The notes under the pieces were generated by a model, which worked only from the letters and a program-made list of their open reading frames with translations, did no database searches and had not been told where the DNA came from. From Rhynchopus sp. YZ270_cl-10 (lineage: Eukaryota > Euglenozoa > Diplonemea > Diplonemida > Diplonemidae), in the NCBI GenBank assembly GCA_964035575.1, contig OZ037905.1:149001-213000 (forward strand): a DNA stretch of 64,000 bases. Direction: 5' to 3'. This document shows positions 54,347 through 64,000 of this stretch, piece after piece. The stretch's first letter is position 1; the number at the start of each line of letters is the position of its first letter. The position numbers and the translations under genes are program-made.

Positions 54347-54384
54347 TAAGATAAACAGAAGCCTCTCGTGTTTAATCCATCTCA
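54347..54384 (+). repeat. CTCTCGT-type stem-loop repeat
   Basis: AAGATAAACAGAAGCCTCTC is followed by GTGTTTAATCCATCT. The loop is conserved and the arms are partly degraded. Confidence 0.55.
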
Positions 54385-55196
54385 AATACAAAAAACTTTA
54401 CTGAAAACTGAAAAATTTTAAAAATCAGAGTCATATAATAATAGAATAATTGACGTCTCGATGGATATCGGCGAATAAATGAATAAAAAAGTTCAAAACA
54501 AAATAATACTGCAATTTTTGGGTCAGATGCAAAAGAGAGGAAAATAACCATTTTTTTTTCACATTTTAATTTTGAGGATCGCTTTTTCAAAAAAGAAGTC
54601 TCTTCCCGTTCGAACGGCAAGAGAAATTTGTCTTAGCGATGGTCACTCACAAGTAAAAAGCAACGAATGTAAAGTGATATTCACAAAAAAACTTAAAATA
54701 CGAGCCACATTGTCAATTTTTTTTTGTCGGATTTACTTTTTCTTTTTGTTTAAAAAGACAACGTAGTCGATCACACCAGACTGCTCACCATATTTTGATT
54801 ACATCCATTTTGGAGTGTTACAGTGGGAAAACGGAAAGGCAGAATAATTCTAACGAAAATAGTTTGGTTGATTTTTTTTTTTTTTTTTTGCGTTTTTTTT
54901 AGAAAAACTTTTTTTTTTTTGAAAAAAATGAAGAAGAAAGAGTGGAACGGAAATAGGAATATGAAGGGTTTTTAGAGAAACACCTTTTTGTTTTGTTTTT
55001 CCTTTTTTGGGGGGACAATGCCCTGGATATGATGAGTCTAAAAAAAAATTGAAAAAAAGAAAAAAAAATGCCACCAGATTTTGCATGAAAAAGTGTTTTG
55101 AGCGCATTCGGTTAAACTGAGGAAAAAAAACAACTGACGTTTTGTTCCTCATCGAATGGCTTATGAGCTTTTTTTTTGTTGTTTTTTTTTTTTTTT

Positions 55197-55246
55197 GAAA
55201 ACTTGGTATAGTGTAGCCACCCTAGGGTAGAGTGCGCTCCACTATA
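55197..55246 (+). repeat. TTAGTGTAG hairpin repeat
   Basis: GAAAACTTGGTATAGTGTAG is followed by CCACCCTAGGGTAGAGTGCG and CTCCACTATA. TATAGTGTAG pairs with CTCCACTATA at 9 of 10 positions. Confidence 0.7.
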
Positions 55247-56787
55247 TTTTTTTTTAAAAAAATTTGGGGTAATAAATTGTGGAAGTAGTGTTTTTGTTTT
55301 CTCTGTGTTCGTCACATCATCGCAAAATATCCACTTTCCACACTATTTTACAGAATTTGGGTTTTTTATGACACGTCGTGGTTCACCAATACAATCGGGA
55401 TTTGCTTACCTTACTAATAGAAGAAAGCAAAATCCAAAAAAAAAAAAAACAATTTGTTTATCAGCAATACTGTGTTCACGAATGTCTGTCGGCCAATCAT
55501 TTTAAAAGACTAGGAGTGTTTAGAGGGAAAAGAAAAGAATAAAAAAATGGGTAAAATGAGCCAAAAGCTTCACTCACTTTTTAAAAAAACAGCGTATTTG
55601 CCCCCCTTTTTGGTACCCTTGTTCGTTTGGCCGAATGGGACCAGGTCATTTGGTAGTTTTGTTTTTGGGGAGAGGAGGAGGAGGAGGAGGAGGGAGAGTA
55701 CCATATTCAACAAACTTGTGAACCACTTTGAAAAAGAAAAAAAAACAGTCAATGAGAAAGCAGAGATGCCTCTATTGAAAAAGGGGTTTTTTGAGAAATG
55801 CTTTTTTTTTTTTTGAAAATTGAAAAAAAGGGGAGGGAGTTGGTGGGAGGGGAAGAAAATAACAGCAAGCAGCAGGAGAGGGGGTTTTTTTTGTTGAATT
55901 TTAAAAATTAAAAAAAAAAAAATAGTAGGAACAATACAAGAGGCGTGCAACTTAGATGTGCTATCTCTAATTTGTTTTCCATTTTCTTTTTTTCTTTTCT
56001 TTTATTTTTGATAATCTGTTGTGCAGATGACCAAAAAAAAAAAGGTTGTCTTCACTCTACAGAATACGGTTTAAAATTAGAAAGTAGGGTGGGGTTTTTT
56101 TTGAATGGGTTTTTATGAAGTCTTTCGATACCTCTTATTCACGATCTCTGAACTAAGAGAAGGTGGTGAAGAGAGAAAAAGAAAAAGAAGGAGGAAAAAA
56201 AAAAAAAGAGGAAATTTTTTGCAGGCTTCGGCCGTTAATCTTCTGTCAGAGTCTGTCTGACCTGCTAAAAAAAAATTTTCGGCCAGGGTCCGGGCGGGGG
56301 GGGGGGAATCAGTGGTGTGTGGGGGAGTGAAAAAAATTGAAAAAAAAACCCCCCTAAAGCATCACCAAAAAAATAATGTGCTCAGGCGGGTGGGTACAAC
56401 AAAAAAAAAACGTAAGACAAAATCAGATGTACTGATCAGTCAATTATAAAAAGAAGAAAAAACAGCAACATACACACACAAGAAAAAAAACCAAAGTAAA
56501 AGAAAAGCGCAGGCTTGCCAATGTAAAAGGGAAAAGTAAAGAAGAAATAAAGTAACTGACGGGGAGAATGGGTGCGGTGAAAGATAGAAGCAAGCAAGGA
56601 AAATATTGGGGGGGGGTGATGGGGAGGGGGGGAACAGAGGACAAAAAGGGGGAAACGAGAGGGAGAGGCGGGTGTGTGTATGTTGCTGTTTTTTGCTTCT
56701 TCTCTTCTTCTTCTCCCTTTTTTAAACAAGTCCTAAAAAAGGTATAACATAAAAAACCTTCCCTCAATTTGAATCACCTTTTTAAAA

Positions 56788-56830
56788 GTGAAGTTGATAA
56801 GTGCAAACGCCTCTGGGACAGTAGGCACTT
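56788..56830 (+). repeat. AGTTGATAGTGC repeat, short copy
   Basis: GTGAAGTTGATAAGTGCAAA is followed by CGCCTCTGGGACAGTAGGCA. Only the A-box half of the family is present. Confidence 0.55.
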
Positions 56831-57524
56831 TTCAAAGAAATCTGAAAAAAAAGGTCTGTCTGTTGCAACTGTGCGAAAAGGGAGGGGGGGGGGGGGAAGA
56901 AAGCGCAGTGTGCAAACAGAGTCCCTCATTTTGGAAGAATTACCTTTTTTTTTTTTTTTTTTCTTTTTCGTATCGAGTGTGAGTGGGTTGAGAGTTGGGA
57001 AGGAATTAGGGAAGACGATAGAGGAGGGGGGAAACAAACCCCCCAAAAGGGTAGAACAAAGAAAGCGCGCTAAAAAATTAGGGCTGTCTTTATAGGCTAT
57101 AAAAATTGTTAAAGAAACGAGGTTAAAAAACGGAGTGGGGGGTATTTGGGGTGAAGGGGAAGAAGGGATTGAAGCCTTTTTTTTTTTAGCTTCCACTAGC
57201 TGCAAAAGGGTTTGTCTCCCCCTTGCAAGCTTCACTGTTTTTTTTTGTTTTTTTTTTGAAAAAAAAAAAAGGAAAAAAAAGAAGAATAGAAAACGAATCA
57301 CTAAAAAAAGCAAAAATTTGAAAAAACCCCACCCCAGATTTTTTTTTTGGACTCTTCAAAAAAAAATCAAAAAAACACGGTCCACAATCCCAATTTCAAA
57401 AAAAAAAAACGTGAAAACACCATGGTAAAGATTGATCACCTTTTTTAAGTTACAATCCTCCCACAGACGTATTTTTTTTTCTCTCCCCCCCACCCCCAAA
57501 CTCCACAAAAAAAAAATCGCAAAT

Positions 57525-57530
57525 TTTATT
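57525..57530 (-). promoter_or_regulatory. Candidate poly(A) signal AATAAA
   Basis: The minus strand reads GAATAAAATT about 70 nt downstream of the stop codon at 57598, a normal spacing for a polyadenylation signal. Confidence 0.4.
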
Positions 57531-57597
57531 CGGTGTTTTTTTTTAGAGTCTTCTGTTTGTTTTTTATCCCCCCCCTCCTAAAATCCCCTAAAATAGC

Positions 57598-58419
57598 TCA
57601 AACCCGCGCTCTGAACCCTCCGAGGAGGAGTCCAAGCTGGGTAGGAAGGCTCCGTCTGGTAGGGAGAGGGGCTTCGTTGGGTGTGGCGACGTATTCCGAC
57701 TCTTCAAAGCGGGGTTCTTCGTACCCGAGCATTTCGAGTTCAAGCTCGGAGTCGGTGAGTTGACGGACAGGGCGTGGGGTGGGCTCCTTGCGAGCGGTCG
57801 CGACCGCGGCAAGCTTCTGCCTTCTTTGTTCGTTGTGCCGTGCGATGGCCTTTTCAATCTCCTGGTCCGCCTGTCTCCGCACCACCATCTCCTGCGCCGC
57901 CGTCTCCTGAGGTTCGGGTCTCTGGCTTTTGTGGCTAGACTTCTTTGCCGACAAATTCATCGAAAGGTTGTCGTTGCTGAACTGAAGGGCAGGGATGACA
58001 CGAATTTGGTCAGCTTTGACAGCATTGCGTGAGCTGTACTGCCTTCTTTGTTCGATGTTTCTGGGGGATTCTTGCACCGCATCGCGTCTGGGGACGTGGA
58101 GGTGGTGCATGTAGGTTTGTTCGTTGCCTGAACAGGGGGAATCGGTTTCGTCGTTGTCGGTGTCTGCAGAAGAAGCGCAGGAGGACGTGAGATACGAGTC
58201 CATGATGGAATCAGATGTCGTCGCATCCTCCGACCGTTTGCTCGCAAAGGAGTAGTTATCCGCCATCTTCACCAACGTCATATCCAACACCGGCACTGCA
58301 TCCTTCTCCTCCTTCTTCACCTCCTTCTCCCGATACACAGGACGTCCACACGATGCAGGCACATTATGCACCCTCGACCCTCCACAAGGCGCCGCACACG
58401 GTGCAGCACAGTTTCCCAT
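57598..58419 (-). CDS. Predicted lipid-anchored protein (MGNC N-terminus)
   Basis: The protein has 273 residues from the ATG at 58419-58417. It starts MGNCAAPCAAPCGG: Gly2 in a suitable context for N-myristoylation, with Cys4, Cys8 and Cys12 available for palmitoylation. Such dual acylation usually places a protein on the plasma or flagellar membrane. The rest is mostly charged and disordered, with acidic and Ser-rich stretches (SSCASSADTDNDETDSPCSG). A probable helix of about 35 residues, EMVVRRQADQEIEKAIARHN, follows near residues 180-215, then a Pro/Arg tail ending GLLLGGFRARV. No enzyme domain is seen. Composition and codon regularity are clearly coding, unlike the flanking spacer. No introns are needed. 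Confidence 0.75.
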   Translation of the reverse strand: MGNCAAPCAAPCGGSRVHNVPASCGRPVYREKEVKKEEKDAVPVLDMTLVKMADNYSFASKRSEDATTSDSIMDSYLTSSCASSADTDNDETDSPCSGNEQTYMHHLHVPRRDAVQESPRNIEQRRQYSSRNAVKADQIRVIPALQFSNDNLSMNLSAKKSSHKSQRPEPQETAAQEMVVRRQADQEIEKAIARHNEQRRQKLAAVATARKEPTPRPVRQLTDSELELEMLGYEEPRFEESEYVATPNEAPLPTRRSLPTQLGLLLGGFRARV

Positions 58420-58701
58420 TTTGGAAAGAAAATGTGGGGGAGGGGAGAGAGAGGTGTGGGGAGGAAGGGGGAAGCAAGAGAGAAGAGAGGAGTTTCTCTA
58501 ATCAGATGTGTGTTGTGTGTGTGGGGGGTGTGTGTTTGTGGTTATGGTTTTTTTTTCTTTTCAATGACCGAAGATTCGAACAAAGAAAAAGAGTGTGGCG
58601 GTTTGTGAAGTGTTTTTAAAAAGTTAAAAAAAACGCCTGTTGGTTGAGGAGTGTAATGAATTGGAATGAAGTGGATAGAGGGGAGGAGGAGAGAGATTGG
58701 C

Positions 58702-58942
58702 ATGAAAGAGAAGTGGGCGTCGTGCAACTACCCGGTCAACACCGACTTCGCTGCGGACTGGATGAAGAACTACCAGAGCAGATGGTGCCGGACCTGCTTG
58801 ACAACGGTGTGCGCGTCCTCATCTACGCCGGAGACGTTGACTACATCTGCAACTGGATCGGAAACAAGGCCTGGACCATGGACCTCCCCTGGTCTGGCTC
58901 GTCCCAGTTCAAGAACGCCGGAGACAACAGAGCAGGGAGAGG
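58702..58942 (+). pseudogene. Orphan serine carboxypeptidase (S10) exon
   Basis: The stretch encodes KWASCNYPVNTDFAADWMKNY and, after a one-base frame change near 58775, EQMVPDLLDNGVRVLIYAGD, then VDYICNWIGNKAW, then DLPWSGSSQFKNAGDN. GDxDxICNWxGNxAW is the block that carries the catalytic aspartate of S10 carboxypeptidases (carboxypeptidase Y family), which trim C-terminal residues in lysosomes or vacuoles. The exon ends at a strong donor, AGAGG|GTGAGT, at 58942/58943. I found neither the Ser block (GxSYxG) nor the His block (GHxVP) nearby. So this is either a relic or a lone exon of a gene with very long introns. The frame change could also be a sequencing slip. Confidence 0.65.
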
Positions 58943-60020
58943 GTGAGTGGGTGGGTTAGGGGTAAAAATAGGTTGGGATGTCCAAGGCCTAAGCTAAGGA
59001 CCATAGGTGACATACCATGGGGAAGATATAGGTGGGGATAGGGGGAAATAGTACTTTTTTTGCTTGGATTTTTTTGTCTCTAAAAATAATAGTTGCGTGT
59101 TTGTTTTTATGCTAAATTGCTATTGCTTTGTTTGTTTTTGCTTTTTTTTTGGAGGGGTTTTTTTTTGTGTCCCTCTGGTTTTTCTGCTATTTTCTATTTT
59201 TCGTTTTTTGTTGTTGTTGTTTTTCCCCCCTTTTTTTTGAAAACTTGGTTGTATTAGTGTTGACACTCGAGGATGAGCTCCACTCTCCCAAAACACTTTA
59301 CGTAATTGCAGATGAACACGACTTCTGAAATATTTATCGCATTTTTTTTTTTCCCCCGCATCCTTGGTGTAGGTAATCGACGTTTCCCACAAGGAGAAGC
59401 TCTTGCTCTGCATTTTTTTTTCGCTCTTGTCTATTTGGCATAAATCACGGAAGATTGGGTCGGCCCGAAGGCTATAGGACACATACAGATTCTTTTTTTT
59501 TCTCTATTTTTTTTTGTTTTTTACTGTCGTCCGTTTTCTATCCAGAAAAATGTCTCACTTTTTTTCTCCCCCATTTTTTTTGGTTATTTTGTGCAGACAC
59601 CTCTGAAATATACCATAACACAACAAAAACATCGGGTAAAAAAAAAACCCCCTTCTTAGAGTTCTTTTTGAAATCCCAAAATACACTGTAATGTTTTGTT
59701 TTTTTTTGTTGTGGTATGGTATATATTTGCCCCCCACACTCCTCTCCAACTTTTCACCTGGGTGTTTCACGATTGGATGAACCGCTTCAGGTGTATAGCA
59801 TACACACGCCAAACCTTTTTCTTTTCTTTTCTTTTTTTTTCAACAACACAATGCATGGTTTCATGAGGAGCTGAACAACTCCTTCTTTATGGGAGAGGGG
59901 AAATGGATGCAAAAGGGGGTTTTGCGGTAATGTTGCCTTTTTGGCTGGAGGGGGTGGAGGGGGGAGTTCAGGGGAAAATTTTTTGCGAAAGAAAAAATAC
60001 TAAACTCCTGCCCACAGTGT
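58943..60020. other. Spacer with one hairpin repeat
   Basis: No gene is supported. A minus-strand stretch near 59700-59812 (VCYTPEAVHPIVKHPGEKLE) has normal composition and ends near a possible donor (CACCCAG|GTGAAAAG). It is too short to call. Confidence 0.5.
59239..59286 (+). repeat. TTAGTGTAG hairpin repeat
   Basis: GAAAACTTGGTTGTATTAGT is followed by GTTGACACTCGAGGATGAGC and TCCACTC. The arms are slightly degraded. Confidence 0.65.
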
Positions 60021-60042
60021 TTTATTGATCACCCTAGGTAGA

Positions 60043-60264
60043 TCAAACACCGGTTGCAATGTTAGTGCTCGCGGGGAGGGGAGAGGTAAGGGAGGGGATC
60101 TTGGGTTTTGACTCAGGGTGGATCACCTGAGGGTTAGCCTGTTGAGACAAAAAAAAATGACGAACAAAGATGAGTAAATTCATAATACTTTTCAATTCAG
60201 GCCAACCTTGATTGTTTCGCCCCAGTAGCAACTCCTTCCGGCCCACCGCAAAACTCGGTGTCAA
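60043..60264 (-). CDS. Possible last exon of an unknown gene
   Basis: On the minus strand a strong splice acceptor (TTTTTTTGTCTCAACAG) precedes ANPQVIHPESKPKIPSLTSP...NIATGV and a TGA at 60043. An AATAAA on the same strand lies about 20 nt beyond (60021-60026). The frame is also open upstream through SFAVGRKELLLGRNNQGWPE to 60264, so this part may be exon or intron. A further candidate exon (60334-60407) reads GRDVPPVCYPSLILGGYSPP between CTCTACAG and CAG|GTGTGC. Phases do not join cleanly, so the gene model is tentative and the product unknown. Confidence 0.3.
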   Translation of the reverse strand: MTPSFAVGRKELLLGRNNQGWPELKSIMNLLIFVRHFFLSQQANPQVIHPESKPKIPSLTSPLPASTNIATGV

Positions 60265-60753
60265 AAATCAGGTCAGGAGGAACAAATCACTTTTTTTTTG
60301 AGAGAACACCAAAAGAAAGAGGAGATTGCACACCTGTATAGCAACCAAGGGGGGCTATAACCACCCAATATGAGGCTAGGATAACAGACGGGGGGCACAT
60401 CTCTTCCCTGTAGAGATAGGTTTAAAGCTTTACCTTTATTTTGCTGTGAATCAACAAAAATACCTAAAAGTACCCCCACCGTTGGTGAGGTTTTTGTACT
60501 GTTTTTCTTTGGTTTTGTTGCCGTTGGTCATATTTGACCAAAAAAAATCGCTCTTTTTTCCTTCAAAAAAATGGTCAGCAAAAGAGCTCTGGGAGAAGAA
60601 GAAAAAACCTAGGTTGGGTAGAAAACCACAAAACCACGAAATATCCCTGCTTTTTTTTTTATCACAATAACCACCACCACCACCACTCCCCCCCCCACTG
60701 GAAGATACTCAAGCGACCTCCCAAAAAACCCCCTCATTCCCACTACATTTTTT

Positions 60754-63700
60754 TCAACCTGATGCACACTCTCCACAGTGAACCTCACTTCGCTGGTTGT
60801 GGACAACTATGTTTGGCACGAGGAGGGCACAGGGTAGATGGTATACGTTGTGACACGAGGGGGAGGTACATGAGACTGTCGCACCGGGAGCGTTGCAAGC
60901 CGTGCAGCGTTGCGACGCTGCCGCCTCCAGCCGCCTTGTCAGCCCATGCTTGCTGTCGAGCGAGATCTTCGCGTATCGGAGGCAGTGCGAATGCATGAAC
61001 AGCACTTCATCCACCTGCGCTGCCGCCCGCCTCCCCACCACCTCCTCCACACCCCCACGCACCTCCTCGGTGCTGCCACGGCACAACGCACACTCCTTTG
61101 CACGCACCATCTCCCTCTGCGGGGAAGCCGTTCTCCTCCTTGCCTCTACCCCTGAACGGTCCCTATGCGACGGCACAGGAGGTGTCAACAGCGGTTCCTG
61201 AACCTGAACCCCACGTGGTGGGGTCACATCCCGCATCTCTTCGGTAAACGCCTCTTCCGGCAGAGTGTTGCGGTCGAATAGGGGGGTAAAATTCTTTCTT
61301 GACACGATTTTCCTCCGTCTCTTCGGAGGCCCTGCAGGCGGGTCTGAAAGATGCGACGAAAGCGTCGATGCGGACTGCGTCGAAAGCGCGCCGACCTCAA
61401 GAAACGGAGTCTCCCCTCCCCGCTTCCGTTTCTGCGTCTGCGTCGTTCTTTGCGACGAAACGCTCGTCAAATTTAGTATATCGCTGTCCTCTCTCTGCGG
61501 CAACGACTCCCTCTCCTTCGGCGAGCCCAATTCCAACACCAAATCCTTCTCCAACACCTCATGCGTGCCTACTATCCGCCGCCTCTTCCTCGGTTGACCT
61601 ACTGGGGTGGTGACCAACTGAGTGTGTTCTTCCAGAAGGCTGTCGGTAGGTGCAGTGTTGTACATAAAAGGCCCATCCACGCTTTCCTCCTGAAGCTGTA
61701 GTTGTTGCTGCTGAAGCTGCTCTGCGGTGGGAGACAACGACTTCGAAGGGGAGCTGGCCGCTACCACTGTCGACTCTGTCATCAATGATGCAATCGTATC
61801 GCACGACTGCTCCGTTGTCAGCTCTGCTGTCGAAGGGTACGCCTGCAGCAGGTCTTGGGAAAGGTCGATCAGCTCCAAATGGTCTTCCACCTCCACCTCC
61901 ACCCCCTCCTGGGGTGCCTCTTCCGCAGCTGGCTCACATTCGTTCTCTAGGGGCTTCGTTTTGAAGGGGACGCCGTGTTGCGAGGTGGGCAGGTCGGGTA
62001 TGGAGATGGGTGGTGGTGGCGGGGGTAGTGTGGTTGTGGGTGGTGGTGGTGGTGGTGGTGTAGGCTCGGCCTGGATCTCAGCGGAGATTTCGCGCTGGAG
62101 CTGCTGGACCTTGCGGCGTTTGAAGAAGGCGAGAAGGGGAAGGTCTTGTGTGTCCTCTTCATCCGCATCGACGTCGACCTCATCCCGTGAGGTGCGTGCG
62201 GGGGAGAGATTATTAGGGGTAGGTGCAGAGGTCGTATCGGATACATTACCTACGGGAAGATGATAAAGTGATAAAGTGGCGGATTTTTTTGGAGCTAAAA
62301 AGATGCACAGAAAAGATGGTACAAGGTGGTCTCGTAAAAATGTTGATTTCGTAATAAGATAACATACTCATATGTGCTTTAGAGTAGAGCAGTGCAGGGG
62401 CGATGAGCGAGTCTGCTGGAGAGAGGTCGAAGGACTGCGACTGAGGGGGCAGGGTGTCGATTTCGATGCCGACGTCGTTGCTGTCCCCTCCACCTTCTGC
62501 ACCCACCCCACCGTCCGCACCGTCCGCCATCTCCACATCACCCCCTTCCACGTCTGAAGCACCCTCCACTTCAACTTCTCGCACCTCTGCACCATCATCC
62601 GACGAGACAAGATCAACAGGCGAGGCGAGCTTCCTTGCACTGAGCTGTTTGGCAACTGTAATATGATAAGAGGGTGGGGGGGAAAATCAAAAGTGAATTT
62701 TTTTTAAAAAGCAATGTTATTGTGTTCCATTCTTTTACCATACCGAACAGAAGCGATTTGTCCTCACTCTCACTTGGTGACGGCGGTGGGGGGTCCTTCG
62801 CAGCCTCAACGACTGGAGTGCAGATGTCGTCGTCCAGCGGCACTGCGTTTTGCTGCCTGCGCACTGTATCCGCCAGCGCGAACACCTCACACGAGCTCTC
62901 AAAGCCGTCACCGGGGGTGAGGTTGGGCTGCGTCTGCGACAGCCGCATCATCTGCCGCTGGCTCAAACCCTCAAGCTTCTGCGTCTGCAACGGCTGCTGC
63001 GGTGGCGGCGGCTCCACACCCCCTAAACTGAACGTCGGCCGGCTCCGCACACCATCACTCTCCTGACTCACATCCACCACACTCCTCCCCCTTCGCCCCT
63101 CCCTCCCCTCCGGCAACAAAAGATCCATATCCAACAAGCCTGTCGTCACCATCTCCTCTCTCTCTCTCTCTTTCGGGGGTTCCACTACAACCACGTCGTT
63201 TGGTATTTCATCCTCAGAAGCTGATGTCATATCGACATCGACGTCCACATCCACATCCACATAGTCACGATCACATCCCTGCAAGGAAGCCTGTATTGCC
63301 TCCATAGGCTTGAACTGTGATACAGCAATCGCCTGCTGTTCCGAAGAAGATGAGGAAAGAGATGAGGCGGTCAAAATGGTTCTCCCACTCAGCACCGCCG
63401 CCACCGCAGCCTGTGTGTCGGTGTCCTCGCAGTGCGCCATCTTCAGAACCGATCCTTCCGCCTTCTCCTCATCACGCTGGCTTTGCGATGGTGACGGTGT
63501 CACCTTGACGCAATCATCCTCTGTGTTAAGACCAGGGCTAGGGTGGCTCACAAATGTTATTCCTTTTCGTGGTGCGCCGCTGCTACGGCGGAGGATTCCA
63601 ATGGAAGGAGCGGCGCGTGGATGGTAGGCATGACGACTGAGAAGCAGACCACCATCGTCAACTGGGGGTGGAAGCGGTGGGGCTGCAATGTGCATTACCG

Positions 63701-64000
63701 TATCATTTGGTGCGTCTGTCAAAGAAGTTTGCGAGGATAGGTCTTTGCGTACCTCCGCCACGGAGCGTACTGCGGCCTCACTAAAGCATTTAAACAACGG
63801 AACGAACTCCGCATTTTTGATCACAACTGGTGTCGAAGAAAACTCATTTGCCTCTGGAACGCATTCATCCTCATCGTCATCCTCCTGCAGATCCTCGAGG
63901 TGTCTCGCCTCCAAGCTAAACGTCGGTCCCTGCTCCAAAAAGGATGTCTGCTGTTCCACCCCTCTCGCCTCTATCAAAGGCGTTGTGGGAAGCGAAACGT
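60754..64000 (-). CDS. Extended PHD-finger chromatin protein, three exons, 5'-partial
   Basis: The visible exons are >64000-62744, 62655-62368 and 62249-60754. They are joined by GT-AG introns of 88 nt (GTATGGTAAAAG...TTACAG) and 118 nt (GTATGTTATC...CCCGTAG). Both junctions keep the frame (SLLFG|VAKQLS and KAHM|SNVSD). The frame is still open at the window edge, and no ATG there is convincing. Most of the roughly 1,000 visible residues are disordered, with Ser/Pro/Gln and acidic stretches, a VDVDVDVD run and basic KRRR patches that suit nuclear signals. The last 110 residues have the C/H pattern of an extended PHD finger: CALC, HSHC, CTAC, CTSPSCHNVYHLPC, HCGEC. Such fingers read or bind nucleosomes and nucleic acid, so a nuclear chromatin role is likely. 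The TGA is at 60756-60754. Confidence 0.75.
62250..62367 (-). other. Spliceosomal intron 2 (118 nt)
   Basis: Donor A|GTATGTTATC and acceptor CTTCCCGTAG|GT. Joining gives the codon AGT and leaves both flanking exons open in one frame. Confidence 0.75.
62656..62743 (-). other. Spliceosomal intron 1 (88 nt)
   Basis: Donor G|GTATGGTAAAA and acceptor TCATATTACAG|TT. Without removal the protein would run into KEWNTITLLFKKNSLLIFPP, which is translated A/T-run and alien to the rest. Confidence 0.75.

Larger units (their letters stand above)
52018..57524. other. Gene-poor spacer
   Basis: About 5.5 kb are dominated by homopolymers and short shadow frames. Small dispersed repeats are listed separately. 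An ACGAAAAT-rich stretch near 54540-54770 and a GAGGAGGAGG run near 55672-55695 are simple sequence. I found no gene with coding composition. Confidence 0.6.

Overview
The window is eukaryotic and looks like nuclear DNA of a repeat-rich single-celled eukaryote. One gene at the right edge needs two short GT-AG introns (88 and 118 nt) to keep its reading frame, and spacer DNA is full of poly-A/poly-T runs. Ubiquitin-like/leucine-rich and ubiquitin-like/WD40 proteins, a serine carboxypeptidase exon and a zinc-finger chromatin protein are all eukaryotic. I cannot name the genus. Cis-spliced introns argue against an ordinary kinetoplastid.

Layout. Genes sit at the two ends. At the left end (1-3.3 kb, minus strand) are a partial ORF leaving the window, a ubiquitin-like + leucine-rich-repeat protein (300-1313) and a ubiquitin-like + WD40 protein (2160-3260). 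At the right end (57.5-64 kb) are a predicted lipid-anchored protein beginning MGNC (57598-58419, minus), an orphan serine-carboxypeptidase exon (58702-58942, plus), a possible last exon (60043-60264, minus) and a three-exon gene ending in an extended PHD-type zinc finger (60754 to beyond 64000, minus).

The 54 kb between holds almost no host genes. It is a graveyard of non-autonomous DNA transposons with terminal inverted repeats (TIRs), many with exact target-site duplications (TSDs) still visible. There are hAT-type elements with 8-bp TSDs (9000-9758, 14023-14777) and two related CAGGGTTTCC elements carrying OTU-protease scraps (23581-24611, 35856-36543). Three Mutator-like elements (MULEs) begin GGG and have 9-bp TSDs (16572-18499, 44530-45754, 51083-52008). 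The last carries a MULE transposase zinc-finger domain on its own. A family with CACGG...CCGTG ends and 6-bp TSDs has copies at 19031-21083, 25654-28605, 39851-43093 and probably 49714-50225. Small MITEs with TA at both ends lie at 10337-10815, 32203-32318 and 37770-38027.

Between these are dozens of 35-190 bp dispersed repeats that fold as hairpins or resemble tRNA promoter boxes. The most striking is a stem-loop with a conserved 7-nt loop (CTCTCGT or close to it) whose stem changes by compensating substitutions between copies. The elements also share internal modules across unrelated TIRs: a CGCGCGCTTCGCGCGCG palindrome, a GCGCCGCAGGCGC module, GGTACC octamer arrays and a coding-like cargo. 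This suggests repeated module exchange.
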